DNA of 64,000 bases. Source: Cytobacillus oceanisediminis 2691. Lineage in GTDB: Bacteria; Bacillota; Bacilli; Bacillales; Cytobacillaceae. Under the pieces are notes generated by a model that saw only the letters and a program-made list of their open reading frames with translations, did not search any database and was not told the DNA's origin. Where the stretch lies: positions 1 to 64,000 of the forward strand of contig NZ_VEEP01000013.1 of the NCBI RefSeq assembly GCF_007678455.1. The letters are read 5' to 3'. Below are positions 1 through 8,309 of this stretch, in pieces (within the stretch, counting starts at the first letter, position 1; each line of letters begins with the position of its first letter). A program made the translations under genes and the position numbers.

Positions 1-74
<74 letters not shown>

Positions 75-137
75 ATAATGTTTTAATAGCAACTTATATA
101 TATTAACACAATCGTTTAAGTGTGTCAATATCTTTTT

Positions 138-223
<86 letters not shown>

Positions 224-281
224 ATAACATGACAGGTTTATATCTTAACTGATTCAAACGCATTAATCAACAGGTAATTAA

Positions 282-366
282 TGGTGCGGGTGAAGGGAGT
301 CGAACCCCCACGCCTTGCGGCGCCAGATCCTAAGTCTGGTGCGTCTGCCAATTCCGCCACACCCGC
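282..366 (-). tRNA. tRNA-Leu (TAG)
   Basis: This is a class II tRNA with the extended variable arm typical of leucine tRNAs. The acceptor stem GCGGGTG pairs with CACCCGC, the anticodon is TAG, and CCA is encoded. Confidence 0.95.
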
Positions 367-429
367 GTATTAATATCATCCCGCCTAAGCAGAATCCAGA
401 GAAAGTTTTTTCAACTGTTGTAAAAAAAC

Positions 430-505
430 TGGTGAGCCATGAAGGACTCGAACCTTCGACCCTCTGATTAAAAGTCAGATGCTCTACCGACTGAGCTAAT
501 GGCTC
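430..505 (-). tRNA. tRNA-Lys (TTT)
   Basis: The acceptor stem GAGCCAT pairs with ATGGCTC, the anticodon loop is CTTTTAA with TTT, the T-arm is GGTTCGAGTCC, and CCA is encoded. A truncated copy of its 5' part lies just upstream at 631-655. Confidence 0.95.
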
Positions 506-547
506 ATTTTTGAAGTGGAACAAAGATTGTATCCACCCATTTATTTT

Positions 548-655
548 CCCTCATCGCATCTGATGCTCAAAAGACCTTCGGTCTTTCTCGCAGATTGCCA
601 GGGAAGAAAACTCAATGCAGCGAGCAATCTGCTCTGCCGACTGAGCTAATGGCTC
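548..655 (-). pseudogene. Truncated tRNA-Lys copy followed by hairpins
   Basis: On the minus strand, positions 655-631 copy the first 25 nt of the neighbouring tRNA-Lys (acceptor strand and D-arm) with one mismatch, then the similarity stops. No anticodon arm, T-arm or 3' acceptor strand follows. Instead there is an inverted repeat, GCAGATTGC (631-623) with GCAATCTGC (598-590), and a tight AAAGACC-GAA-GGTCTTT hairpin near 571-587. It lies between tRNA-Gln and tRNA-Lys, inside the same transcript. I read it as the relic of a tRNA duplication or of an insertion and deletion. A structured RNA of its own cannot be excluded. Confidence 0.6.
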
Positions 656-662
656 AAAAAAA

Positions 663-737
663 TGGCTGGGCTAGCTGGATTCGAACCAACGCATGACGGA
701 GTCAAAGTCCGTTGCCTTACCGCTTGGCTATAGCCCA
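663..737 (-). tRNA. tRNA-Gln (TTG)
   Basis: The acceptor stem TGGGCTA pairs with TAGCCCA, the anticodon is TTG (loop CTTTGAC), the T-arm is GGTTCGAATCC, and CCA is encoded. Confidence 0.95.
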
Positions 738-744
738 ATGAAAA

Positions 745-820
745 TGGCGGTCCCGACCGGGATCGAACCGGCGATCTCCTGCGTGACAGGCAGGCATGTT
801 AACCGCTACACCACGGGACC
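745..820 (-). tRNA. tRNA-Asp (GTC)
   Basis: The acceptor stem GGTCCCG pairs with CGGGACC, the anticodon is GTC (loop CTGTCAC), the T-arm is GGTTCGATCCC, and CCA is encoded. Confidence 0.95.
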
Positions 821-849
821 ATTGAAGATATTTTTTGTTTTTTTGTAAA

Positions 850-924
850 TGGTGACCCCTACGGGATTCGAACCCGTGTTACCGCCGTGAAAGGGCGGTG
901 TCTTAACCGCTTGACCAAGGGGCC
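850..924 (-). tRNA. tRNA-Glu (TTC)
   Basis: The acceptor stem GGCCCCT pairs with AGGGGTC, the anticodon is TTC, the T-arm is GGTTCGAATCC, and CCA is encoded. Confidence 0.95.
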
Positions 925-939
925 ATATATGAAATGTTC

Positions 940-1030
940 TGGCGGAGAAGGAGGGATTTGAACCCTCGCGCCGGTTACCCGACCTACACCCTTAGCAGGG
1001 GCGCCTCTTCAGCCTCTTGAGTACTTCCCC
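940..1030 (-). tRNA. tRNA-Ser (GCT)
   Basis: This is a class II tRNA with a long variable arm. The acceptor stem GGGGAAG pairs with CTTCTCC, the anticodon is GCT, and CCA is encoded. Confidence 0.95.
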
Positions 1031-1048
1031 ATACCTCGAAAAAATTAA

Positions 1049-1123
1049 TGGCTCCGCAGGTAGGATTCGAACCTACGACCGCTCGGTTAACAGCCGAGTG
1101 CTCTACCACTGAGCTACTGCGGA
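1049..1123 (-). tRNA. tRNA-Asn (GTT)
   Basis: The acceptor stem TCCGCAG pairs with CTGCGGA, the anticodon is GTT, and CCA is encoded. It is the first gene of the cluster, about 55 nt downstream of the promoter at 1178-1206. The order Asn-Ser-Glu-(Asp)-Gln-Lys-Leu-Leu next to sprT resembles the trnS cluster of B. subtilis. Confidence 0.95.
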
Positions 1124-1177
1124 ATAGCAGCATTTCTTCTTGCTTTATTTCATGATGACGTCTTATCGACTCTTACT

Positions 1178-1206
1178 ATTATAGGGAGCAGCCCAGCAAA
1201 AGTCAA
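1178..1206 (-). promoter_or_regulatory. Sigma-A promoter of the tRNA cluster
   Basis: On the minus strand a -35 box TTGACT (1206-1201) and a perfect -10 TATAAT (1183-1178) are separated by exactly 17 nt. It faces the tRNA genes and is the only strong promoter seen for them, so all nine probably come from one precursor. Confidence 0.85.
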
Positions 1207-1253
1207 CCATGTTTTTAATATTTTTCGAACCCGAGCTTGAATGCCTGGAAACC

Positions 1254-1730
1254 TTAATCTACAACTATTTCTTTGACCTTGACCAGCTTTCCCCTGCATT
1301 TTCCGCAAACATATTTTGAAGTGTTAATGGATCTTTTCCTGCGATAGTCCAACTTACATTTGCTGCATTGATAAATCAGGAACTTTTGGCTCTTTGATTT
1401 TCGTTTCTTTTCCTCAGGCAGAGTGGAACAAAATCTGGGTGCATCTACTTGTTTGAGCAATTTCCTAAAATCATTGTCTCGATGCTTATAGCCTTTCCCT
1501 TCCAGGTGAAGATGGTAATGGCAAAGCTCATGCTTGATAATACCGATAAGCTCCTCTTCTCCAAGCTGTTCGAAATACTTTTTGTTAATTTCGATATTGT
1601 GGCTATTCAGCATATACCTGCCCCCGGTGGTTCGAAGTCGGGAATTGAAGAAGGCTTTATGCCTGAACGGCTTTTGGAAATAGTCATCTGAGATTTTACT
1701 AACAAGATCCTGCAATTCTTGGTCTGTCAT
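1254..1730 (-). CDS. sprT: SprT-like zinc metalloprotease-fold protein (YdcK)
   Basis: This 158-aa protein has the SprT-like fold. A zincin motif HELCHYHLH lies at about residue 67, and the C-terminus carries a zinc ribbon with two CxxC pairs (CSKC and CGKC). The ATG follows an AGGAG ribosome site at good distance. In B. subtilis the homologue ydcK lies in the same place between the tRNA cluster and cmpA/tex. SprT-family proteins resemble the protease domain of Spartan, which degrades DNA-protein crosslinks, but the role of the bacterial members is not settled. The family call rests on the motif and synteny. Confidence 0.85.
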   Translation of the reverse strand: MTDQELQDLVSKISDDYFQKPFRHKAFFNSRLRTTGGRYMLNSHNIEINKKYFEQLGEEELIGIIKHELCHYHLHLEGKGYKHRDNDFRKLLKQVDAPRFCSTLPEEKKRKSKSQKFLIYQCSKCKLDYRRKRSINTSKYVCGKCRGKLVKVKEIVVD

Positions 1731-1823
1731 TTAAGAACTCCTGCCTTTTTAGAAACCTGACAACCCATTATAGCATATATTAATGTTACCTTTTACCGTA
1801 TTTATCTTAAGGAGGTATTGTTT

Positions 1824-1934
1824 ATGCCAGTCTGGTTCCAGAATCAAATGAAACGAGCCTTCTATGAAAAAAATCGTTATCAAATCAAACTCTTAAATCA
1901 ATGTTGGTTTTTTTATAGAAAGAAACAGGAGTAA
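1824..1934 (+). CDS. cmpA: Cortex morphogenetic protein CmpA
   Basis: This 36-aa ORF reads MPVWFQNQMKRAFYEK at its start and ends in NQCWFFYRKKQE. It matches the small sporulation protein CmpA of B. subtilis in length, in the basic and aromatic C-terminus (Q-IKLLNQCW-FYRKK) and in position between ydcK and tex. It has a strong site AAGGAGG 8 nt before the ATG. In B. subtilis CmpA delays cortex assembly and works with ClpXP to remove unstable SpoIVA from defective spores. It is the only plus-strand gene in this part of the window and has its own terminator. It implies that the organism forms endospores. Confidence 0.85.
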   Translation: MPVWFQNQMKRAFYEKNRYQIKLLNQCWFFYRKKQE

Positions 1935-1939
1935 TGAAA

Positions 1940-1965
1940 AAGACTGCAGGATTGACTGCAGTCTT
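1940..1965. terminator. Bidirectional terminator between cmpA and tex
   Basis: A 10-bp perfect stem AAGACTGCAG / CTGCAGTCTT encloses a 6-nt loop, with T-rich flanks on both strands. It sits between the convergent ends of cmpA and tex and can serve both. Confidence 0.8.
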
Positions 1966-1970
1966 CTTTA

Positions 1971-4151
1971 TTATGCTTGATCGGGCTTCAGCATTGTCAA
2001 AGCGACACGGCCTTTTTTCTGGTCTACACTGTCTACCCATACTGTTACTACATCGCCTACCGAGACAATATCCAATGGGTGTTTTACAAAGCGGTTGCTT
2101 AGTTTGGAGATATGGACAAGGCCATCCTGTTTAACGCCGATATCCACAAAAGCTCCGAAATCCACTACATTTCTTACAGTCCCCTGAAGCTCCATCCCTG
2201 GTTTTAGATCCTCCAGCTTTAGAACATCTTTCTTTAGAAGCGGAGCTGGAAGTTCATCACGCGGGTCTCTTTCTGGACGGACGAGAGCGTCAATGATGTC
2301 CTTAAGCGTCAGTTTACCGATTCCAAGCTGGTCAGCTGTCTGATCGATATTGATTTGCCCTAAAACATCCTTCAGTGCGAATGTCCCTAGATCTGACGTT
2401 TTAAATCCGAGACTGTCAAGCAGCTGCTTTACCTCGCTATAGCTTTCCGGGTGGATGCCAGTGCGGTCAAGCGGTTCTTTTCCGTCAATGACACGAAGGA
2501 ATCCAATTGCCTGTTCATAGGTCTTGGCTCCAAGGCGCGGGATTTTTTTAAGCTGTGCACGGCTCGTGAACTTCCCTTCCTCTTCTCGCTTCTTGATGAT
2601 GTTATTGGCAACCGTCTTTGATAGTCCTGATACATATTGCAACAATGATGATGAGGCTGTGTTTACGTTAACACCCACCTGGTTAACTGCCGTTTCTACA
2701 ACGAATGTCAGGGATTCGGATAGTTTCTTCTGGCTTACATCATGCTGGTATTGACCGACACCAACAGATTTAGGATCGATTTTCACGAGTTCTGCCAGAG
2801 GATCTTGCAATCTGCGCGCGATCGAAACGGCACTTCTTTCCTCTACTTGATAGTTCGGGAACTCTTCACGGGCAAGGTCAGATGCGGAGTAGACACTTGC
2901 GCCTGCTTCATTGACGATTAGATAGAAAATTTCTCGATCCAGTTCCTTTAAAATATCTGATACGAATTGCTCCGTCTCCCTTGAAGCTGTACCGTTGCCG
3001 ATGGCCACCATTTCTACATCGTAATCTTTCAGGACTTTAATGAATTTGTCCCGCGCTTCGGTACTTTTAGCACTCGATGTATGCGGATAGATTACACCGA
3101 TCGATAAAACTTTTCCGGTCTCATCGACAGCAGCCAATTTGCAGCCCGTCCGGAACGCAGGGTCTACTCCAAGAACGACCTTTCCTTTTAAAGGAGGCTG
3201 AAGGAGCAGTTTGCGCAGGTTTTCGGAAAAGATATGGATCGCCTGCTCTTCTGCTTTTTCCGTGAGCTCATTCCTGATTTCACGTTCAATTGATGGCTGG
3301 ATCAACCGTTTGTAGGCATCCTCAATCGCTTCTGTTACCGAAGTTGCTGTTACAGAATGATTTTTGGAAATCCACTTACGCTGCAGATAACTCATGATCA
3401 TCTCTGTTTTCGGCTTGATTGACACCCTTAAAAGGTCTTCTTTCTCACCGCGGTTAAGCGCAAGAATCCTGTGAGGGACTACTTTACTGACCGGTTCGGA
3501 GTATTCGTAGTACATCTCATAAACATTTTTCTCATCTTGCTCTACGTTTTTTACGGCAGATTCAATCGAGCCTGTCTTAAAGGTTTCGCTTCTAATCCAT
3601 TTACGGCTTTCTGCATCGTCGGAAATGATTTCGGCAATGATATCCTTCGCGCCTGCAATCGCGTCCTCGACGGATTCAACGCCTTTTTCATCTGATAAAA
3701 ACTCCCCGGCCTTCTCTTCAAGACTGCCACTAACAGGGAATTCCAGCATCCATTGAGCAAGAGGCTCAAGGCCTTTCTCTTTGGCGACGGTTGCTTTCGT
3801 CCTTCTTTTTTGCTTGTACGGACGGTAAAGGTCTTCTACTTCCTGAAGCTTGATCGATTTTTCTATGTTCGCTTTAAGTTCGTCTGTCAGCTTTCCCTGT
3901 TCCTCGATCAGCCTGATGACTTCTTCTTTGCGCTGTTCCAAGTTCTGTATGTATTGCCATCTTTCAACGATGTTGCGAATTTGCACTTCATCAAGGGCGC
4001 CAGTCATTTCTTTCCGATATCGGGCGATGAACGGAACCGTGTTCCCTTCAGCGATCAATGAAATCACACTTTGCACCTGTTTCGCTGCTAACGATTGCTC
4101 TTTGGCAATGATTTTTACATATTGGTCTTGCTTATCCATTGTTTGAGTCAA
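1971..4151 (-). CDS. tex: Tex family S1 RNA-binding transcription accessory protein
   Basis: This protein of about 726 aa has the standard Tex layout: an N-terminal helical region with IARYRKEMTGALDE, a YqgF/RuvC-like domain (GVDPAFRTGCKLAAVD), tandem helix-hairpin-helix segments (SSSLLQYVSGLSKTVA) and a C-terminal S1 domain (GTVRNVVDFGAFVDIGV). Tex binds nucleic acid and affects transcription in several bacteria, and it corresponds to B. subtilis YdcI. The start chosen is TTG at 4151, because GGAGG (4164-4160) lies exactly 8 nt upstream, while the in-frame ATG codons further up overlap that ribosome site. It is monocistronic and converges on cmpA. Confidence 0.92.
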   Translation of the reverse strand: MTQTMDKQDQYVKIIAKEQSLAAKQVQSVISLIAEGNTVPFIARYRKEMTGALDEVQIRNIVERWQYIQNLEQRKEEVIRLIEEQGKLTDELKANIEKSIKLQEVEDLYRPYKQKRRTKATVAKEKGLEPLAQWMLEFPVSGSLEEKAGEFLSDEKGVESVEDAIAGAKDIIAEIISDDAESRKWIRSETFKTGSIESAVKNVEQDEKNVYEMYYEYSEPVSKVVPHRILALNRGEKEDLLRVSIKPKTEMIMSYLQRKWISKNHSVTATSVTEAIEDAYKRLIQPSIEREIRNELTEKAEEQAIHIFSENLRKLLLQPPLKGKVVLGVDPAFRTGCKLAAVDETGKVLSIGVIYPHTSSAKSTEARDKFIKVLKDYDVEMVAIGNGTASRETEQFVSDILKELDREIFYLIVNEAGASVYSASDLAREEFPNYQVEERSAVSIARRLQDPLAELVKIDPKSVGVGQYQHDVSQKKLSESLTFVVETAVNQVGVNVNTASSSLLQYVSGLSKTVANNIIKKREEEGKFTSRAQLKKIPRLGAKTYEQAIGFLRVIDGKEPLDRTGIHPESYSEVKQLLDSLGFKTSDLGTFALKDVLGQINIDQTADQLGIGKLTLKDIIDALVRPERDPRDELPAPLLKKDVLKLEDLKPGMELQGTVRNVVDFGAFVDIGVKQDGLVHISKLSNRFVKHPLDIVSVGDVVTVWVDSVDQKKGRVALTMLKPDQA

Positions 4152-4286
4152 GAGACAATCCTCCATTATCATATTGGTATTTCTTGATACCTTAATAGTG
4201 TACCAAAACCGGGGTGAGGTTTACAGTTTCGCTTCTGCCCGGAAGGATATTAATGAATTGTGAAAGACATCTATATAAAACAAAAA

Positions 4287-4312
4287 GAAGTCCACCGGCT
4301 ATAGTAGACTTC
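4287..4312 (-). terminator. Terminator of the sigB operon
   Basis: On the minus strand the stem GAAGTC-TAC / GTGGACTTC is followed by TTTTTG. It overlaps the last codons of rsbX, so the operon ends right at its last gene. Confidence 0.75.
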
Positions 4313-4895
4313 CCACAATAAAAGTTGCATCATCCATTGAGTTTGCGTATTCGCTTTTGATTTGTTCCGCGACGGCTGCTATGGACCGGTATCCCTTCAA
4401 AAGTGTTTTTGCGCCATGGATATCAAACCCATCTGAGTAGATCAGGAATTTTGAATCTGGCTCGTAAACAAATCGTTGGGTGTGGAATACTTGCGGCTTC
4501 CCTGAAAGATAACCTGTAACCGGCAAAGGGTACGTCAATTTGCCGTTTGGCGCATAGAGGAAAAAGCGGATATTCCCGACGCAGCTGTACACGAATTGAC
4601 GGCTTTCGAAGTAGACCTTGAAGATCGATACAGCAGCACCGCGCTTTTGCACCAGAATGTTGTTGCAGTATTTCATTAGTGTATCAACATCTTCATGATG
4701 GTGCTGTTCGACTACTGAAACGACCGCCGCAGATGCTTCATGCGCGTATTGCCCTGACCCGAGTCCATCTGCTACTACACAGACAAAATAATCATCGGTG
4801 GCTGTATAATAGTAACTGTCACCGCACTCTAATTTACCTTCTTTGATTGTCTGGTAAGCATAAAGTTCTATTTTGTCCTTGAACTGTTGGATCAT
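4299..4895 (-). CDS. rsbX: RsbX, PP2C-type serine phosphatase
   Basis: This 198-aa PP2C/SpoIIE-type phosphatase has metal-binding residues in the segment VCVVADGLGSGQYAHEAS and a late SDGFD motif. In B. subtilis RsbX dephosphorylates RsbS and RsbR and so resets the stressosome after stress. Its ATG overlaps the sigB stop by four bases (ATGA), which points to translational coupling. It is the last gene of the rsbR-to-rsbX set, exactly as in B. subtilis. Confidence 0.95.
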   Translation of the reverse strand: MIQQFKDKIELYAYQTIKEGKLECGDSYYYTATDDYFVCVVADGLGSGQYAHEASAAVVSVVEQHHHEDVDTLMKYCNNILVQKRGAAVSIFKVYFESRQFVYSCVGNIRFFLYAPNGKLTYPLPVTGYLSGKPQVFHTQRFVYEPDSKFLIYSDGFDIHGAKTLLKGYRSIAAVAEQIKSEYANSMDDATFIVGSLL

Positions 4896-5686
4896 GTAAT
4901 ATACTCCGAGTTGTTGTTTTCCGCATGAATCGCTTCTTGAAGCTTTTTGATTGCCCTTCTTTGAAGTCTTGATACATGCATCTGTGAAATACCAAGCTTG
5001 TCACCAGCCTCTTTCTGGCTCAGGTTATCAAGATAGGTATATTGGATAATTAACTTTTCGCGCTCGCTCAGTACATGAAGTACTTTCTCGAGAACCATTC
5101 TCTGGTTGATTTTTTCATAGCCTTCATCAATATTTCCGACGATGTCCAACAGGGTGACTGTTCCGCCGTCAGAATCGGCTTCAATAGAATGGTCAACGGA
5201 TAAAGCCTGGTAGCTTTTCCCCATCTCCATCGCTTCCAACACTTCTTCTTCGGAAACCTGAAGTGCTTCTGCGATTTCATCCACTCGAGGAGAGCGGTGC
5301 AGCTGGGTGGTCAAATCTTCGACAGTTGTTTTGATTTTAGGACCAAGTTCTTTTATCCTGCGCGGTACGTGAACACTCCACGTTTTATCTCTTAAGAATC
5401 TTTTGATTTCACCAATGATGGTCGGCACGGCAAATGCTTCAAAGCTTTTGCCGAATGTTTCATCGTAACGGCGGATTGCACCTAAAAGACCGATCATTCC
5501 AACCTGGAAAATATCCTCGTGGAATGACCTTCCCTTCGAGTACTTTCTCGCGATGGTTTCGACAAGGTTTTGATAATGAAGAACCAGCTCATTCTGGGCG
5601 TCTGCATCCTCATGTAGCTGGTAGGCTTTGATTAATTCATTAATCTCTTCTTTTGGCCTCTGCTTAGGTTGAGATTGTCTCTGCAT
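4892..5686 (-). CDS. sigB: RNA polymerase sigma factor SigB
   Basis: This 264-aa sigma-70 group 3 factor directs the general stress regulon. Region 2 (YSKGRSFHEDIFQVGMIGLLGAIRRYD), region 3 and region 4 with its helix-turn-helix (NLSQKEAGDKLGISQMHVSRLQRRA) are all visible. It is preceded by AGGTGGAGAGAG and overlaps rsbW by 23 bp. RsbW holds it inactive until dephosphorylated RsbV frees it. A sigma-B-type promoter ahead of rsbV (6505-6530) closes a positive loop. Confidence 0.97.
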   Translation of the reverse strand: MQRQSQPKQRPKEEINELIKAYQLHEDADAQNELVLHYQNLVETIARKYSKGRSFHEDIFQVGMIGLLGAIRRYDETFGKSFEAFAVPTIIGEIKRFLRDKTWSVHVPRRIKELGPKIKTTVEDLTTQLHRSPRVDEIAEALQVSEEEVLEAMEMGKSYQALSVDHSIEADSDGGTVTLLDIVGNIDEGYEKINQRMVLEKVLHVLSEREKLIIQYTYLDNLSQKEAGDKLGISQMHVSRLQRRAIKKLQEAIHAENNNSEYIT

Positions 5687-6137
5687 CTCTCTCCACCTGC
5701 TCTCCTTCTCGGTACTTGGTCATAAAGACCGTGACGCCCTCTTTGTGATGGATCCGAACCTCGTCCATCAAGGTTTCGATCAGATACAGTCCCAAGCCTC
5801 CTTCGCGAAGGAATTCCACAGAACTATTCTGGTCATAAGGACCGAGGCCCTGGCGCGCTGAGTGGAAGTCAAAGCTTTGTCCATTATCTGCAACCATCAC
5901 TTCAAGCTTGTCTTCATACAATCCGAAACCAATGATAACTTCGCCATTCTCATTGTTTTTATATGCATGCTGCACAGCGTTGGTACATGCTTCGCTGGTC
6001 GCAATTTTTAGGTCTTCAATTTCGTCATAGGAAAAACCCATGCGGCTTGCAATACCAGAAAGGGTCAAACGAATGACACCTACGAATTCCGGTTTAGCCG
6101 GGATTTTCATCTCAATATAGTCAAATGACTGGTTCAT
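5664..6137 (-). CDS. rsbW: RsbW, anti-sigma-B factor and RsbV kinase
   Basis: This 157-aa GHKL-fold serine kinase has the N-box ATSEACTNAVQHAY, the G1 motif VMVADNGQSFD and the G2 segment EGGLGLYLIETLMDEV. It binds SigB, or phosphorylates its antagonist RsbV. It overlaps rsbV by 4 bp upstream and sigB downstream, so the three partners are probably made in fixed ratio. Confidence 0.96.
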   Translation of the reverse strand: MNQSFDYIEMKIPAKPEFVGVIRLTLSGIASRMGFSYDEIEDLKIATSEACTNAVQHAYKNNENGEVIIGFGLYEDKLEVMVADNGQSFDFHSARQGLGPYDQNSSVEFLREGGLGLYLIETLMDEVRIHHKEGVTVFMTKYREGEQVERDAETIST

Positions 6138-6466
6138 TGCACTCCACCCTCTATCTGGCTGTTTATATCGATAATGTCGGCCAAGCCGGTGATTTCGAAA
6201 AGTCTCTGCAAACGTTCGGACAAGCCGACGATCTTGAACTCACCGTCGTGTGCACGGACGTTCTTGAATACTCCTACAAATACTCCAAGCCCAGTACTAT
6301 CCATATAATTGACCTCTGAAAGGTCAACAACCATCTTTACACCTTCTTTTTCAGATAAAGGGAAAAGCTTTTCACGAAGCTGTGGAGCTGTATATGCATC
6401 AATTTCACCGTTTACTTTAACTGCTAACTTAGATTCTGTTTCTTTAACATCTATCGAAATATTCAT
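6134..6466 (-). CDS. rsbV: RsbV, anti-anti-sigma factor
   Basis: This 110-aa STAS-domain protein has the phosphorylation site in NYMDSTGLGVFVGV (the Ser of DSTG). When unphosphorylated it binds RsbW and releases SigB; RsbU reactivates it. Its ribosome site AAAGGGTGGG is strong. It is the first gene behind the internal sigma-B promoter. Confidence 0.96.
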   Translation of the reverse strand: MNISIDVKETESKLAVKVNGEIDAYTAPQLREKLFPLSEKEGVKMVVDLSEVNYMDSTGLGVFVGVFKNVRAHDGEFKIVGLSERLQRLFEITGLADIIDINSQIEGGVQ

Positions 6467-6504
6467 AAATGACCCACCCTTTACAATTCAATTGCTCTTT
6501 TGAT

Positions 6505-6530
6505 TTACCCGTTTCGGGTTCTGATTAAAC
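6505..6530 (-). promoter_or_regulatory. Sigma-B-dependent promoter ahead of rsbV
   Basis: On the minus strand GTTTAA (the TTTAA part at 6529-6525) is followed after 14 nt by GGGTAA (6510-6505), close to the sigma-B consensus GTTTAA-N12-15-GGGTAT. The -35 box includes the stop codon of rsbU. In B. subtilis the rsbV-rsbW-sigB-rsbX part is autoregulated from a sigma-B promoter in the same place. Confidence 0.85.
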
Positions 6531-7535
6531 ATCTCTTTTCAAAATGATCAAAGTAAAATCATCCCGCAATTGGAAATGCTGAAGTTTTTCAAGTTCCCTA
6601 AAGATATTATTGACAATTTCCTGAGCATTTAAGTGAATATATTTATTTATATATCCGATTAATGTTTCCTTTTCGATGAAACCCTCTTCCGTCCTGCACT
6701 CAGTCACTCCGTCAGACATCAGGATCACCATATCCCCAGGAAGTATTTCTTTTTCGTACTGGGTATACTTTGTCCGTTTGTCCACTCCTAACAGCAAGCC
6801 TCTTGCGACCAACTCTGAGAATTCCTTCTTTTTGGAATCATAATAGAAGCCAGGCTCATGCCCTGCGGAAGCATAATAGAAGATGTTGTTGGAAGGATTG
6901 AACATTCCATAAAACATTGTGATGAACATGCTTGGGTCAACGTTCTGTTCAACGACTCTGTTCAGGTTTTCCAGGATGCTGCTCGGATCAAGCCGGTTTT
7001 CTGGCAGGCTGTCCATCGCATACTTAATCATGGACATACAAAGCGCTGCCGGAATCCCTTTTCCGATTACATCAGCGATCGCAACACTGATATTGTCATT
7101 CTCATCCTGGACAAAATGGAAATAGTCACCATTCATATGCTTTGCAGGGACGCTGATTGCGCCGATATCGATACCGGGAACGGTAGGGATATTCGTGCCA
7201 AGCAGGGTTTGCTGGACATTAGCGGCAATTTCCATTTCGGACCTTAATTCCTCCTGCTGGTGCCTTAAGCTTTGATGCTCACGGTAAGCAATACCATAAC
7301 CAATCATCACTTCGAGGAGAATGTCAAAGGAATGCATAATATCCTCTGGTAGTTCAGGATACATTTCAAGAAGCAAGCTTTTATGCAGGCTGATGATTTC
7401 TTCCGGTGCGATTTTGTGCTCTATCGACTTCCGGCTGAATTTCTGTCCTGCATATAATGCTTGTTCGGATTGCTCTTTTATATAATTGTCAAGAATATCC
7501 CGATACTTTGATTCCATCATTTCTCGGAAATCCAT
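6525..7535 (-). CDS. rsbU: RsbU, PP2C-type RsbV phosphatase
   Basis: This 336-aa protein has an N-terminal helical RsbU domain (about residues 1-80) that is the docking site for RsbT. A SpoIIE/PP2C domain follows (MNGDYFHFV, VAIADVIGKGIPAAL, LMSDGVTE). RsbT released from the stressosome activates it, and it then dephosphorylates RsbV. The start is the ATG at 7535, 8 nt after AGGGGGAAA; an in-frame ATG 24 nt upstream has no ribosome site. Confidence 0.95.
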   Translation of the reverse strand: MDFREMMESKYRDILDNYIKEQSEQALYAGQKFSRKSIEHKIAPEEIISLHKSLLLEMYPELPEDIMHSFDILLEVMIGYGIAYREHQSLRHQQEELRSEMEIAANVQQTLLGTNIPTVPGIDIGAISVPAKHMNGDYFHFVQDENDNISVAIADVIGKGIPAALCMSMIKYAMDSLPENRLDPSSILENLNRVVEQNVDPSMFITMFYGMFNPSNNIFYYASAGHEPGFYYDSKKKEFSELVARGLLLGVDKRTKYTQYEKEILPGDMVILMSDGVTECRTEEGFIEKETLIGYINKYIHLNAQEIVNNIFRELEKLQHFQLRDDFTLIILKRDV

Positions 7536-7546
7536 ACTGTTTCCCC

Positions 7547-7948
7547 CTAACGGAGCCATTTAGTTGCTTTGATCTGTGTTCCTTGTCCAGGAGTAGAGTC
7601 TATGTCGAATTCGTCCATAAGACGCTTAACCCCGGGAAGGCCGGCTCCAAGTCCTCCTGATGTTGAATAACCATCTTCCATGACCTGGCGTATTTCTTTA
7701 ATACCTGGGCCGCTATCTACTGCATTGATTCGCAATCCCGCTTTTCCGCCGTCATACAGTTTATCGATGCAAATCTGTCCTTTTCCGGCGTACAAGTAAA
7801 TATTCCTGGCCAATTCACTGATGGCTGTGGTGATTCTTGCTTGGTCAACCGTGCCGAAACCAAGCTCTTTCGCTACATTCCTGCCAAGCTGGCGCGCGGC
7901 CACGATGTCCCATTCATTGATAATCGTTACGCAGGATTGGATGTCCAT
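7547..7948 (-). CDS. rsbT: RsbT, switch kinase of the stressosome
   Basis: This 133-aa GHKL kinase has the motifs ISELARNIYLYAGKG, VDSGPGI and GGLGAGLPGVKRLMDEF. RsbT sits in the RsbR-RsbS stressosome. On stress it phosphorylates both, leaves the complex and activates RsbU. It is packed tightly between rsbS (4-nt gap) and rsbU. Confidence 0.95.
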   Translation of the reverse strand: MDIQSCVTIINEWDIVAARQLGRNVAKELGFGTVDQARITTAISELARNIYLYAGKGQICIDKLYDGGKAGLRINAVDSGPGIKEIRQVMEDGYSTSGGLGAGLPGVKRLMDEFDIDSTPGQGTQIKATKWLR

Positions 7949-7952
7949 TCAG

Positions 7953-8309
7953 CTATTCCCCCAATTCCTGTTGTAATTTCTCCAAACCTTTTTCTAAATC
8001 TAATGCAGTTAGGACATCATCAAGTCCGATTCCTAATTCAATTAGCGTTATCGCTACAGCAGGCTGGATTCCTGTTATGACTACAATCGCACCCATAAGC
8101 TTGGACATGTTGATGACATCTCCAAGGACTTTGGCGATAAAAGAGTCGATGAAATCGATTGAGGTTAAATCAATGACGACACCATTGGCACTTGTCTCAT
8201 GAATTTTATGGAGCAAGTCCTCTTGAAATTGAAGAGCAGTTTGGTCATCAAGCTCCCATTGAATGGAGACCAACAGACAATCATCCAGCTTTAGGATAGG
8301 TATTCTCAC
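7953..8309 (-). CDS. rsbS: RsbS, stressosome STAS protein
   Basis: This 118-aa single STAS domain carries the target serine in [15 protein letters not shown]. With RsbR it builds the icosahedral stressosome core that holds RsbT. Its start overlaps the rsbR stop by four bases. Confidence 0.95.
   Translation of the reverse strand: MRIPILKLDDCLLVSIQWELDDQTALQFQEDLLHKIHETSANGVVIDLTSIDFIDSFIAKVLGDVINMSKLMGAIVVITGIQPAVAITLIELGIGLDDVLTALDLEKGLEKLQQELGE

Noticed and set aside
278-523. Minus-strand reading frame over tRNA-Leu and tRNA-Lys
   Set aside because: It is read through two complete tRNA genes and has no support as a protein.
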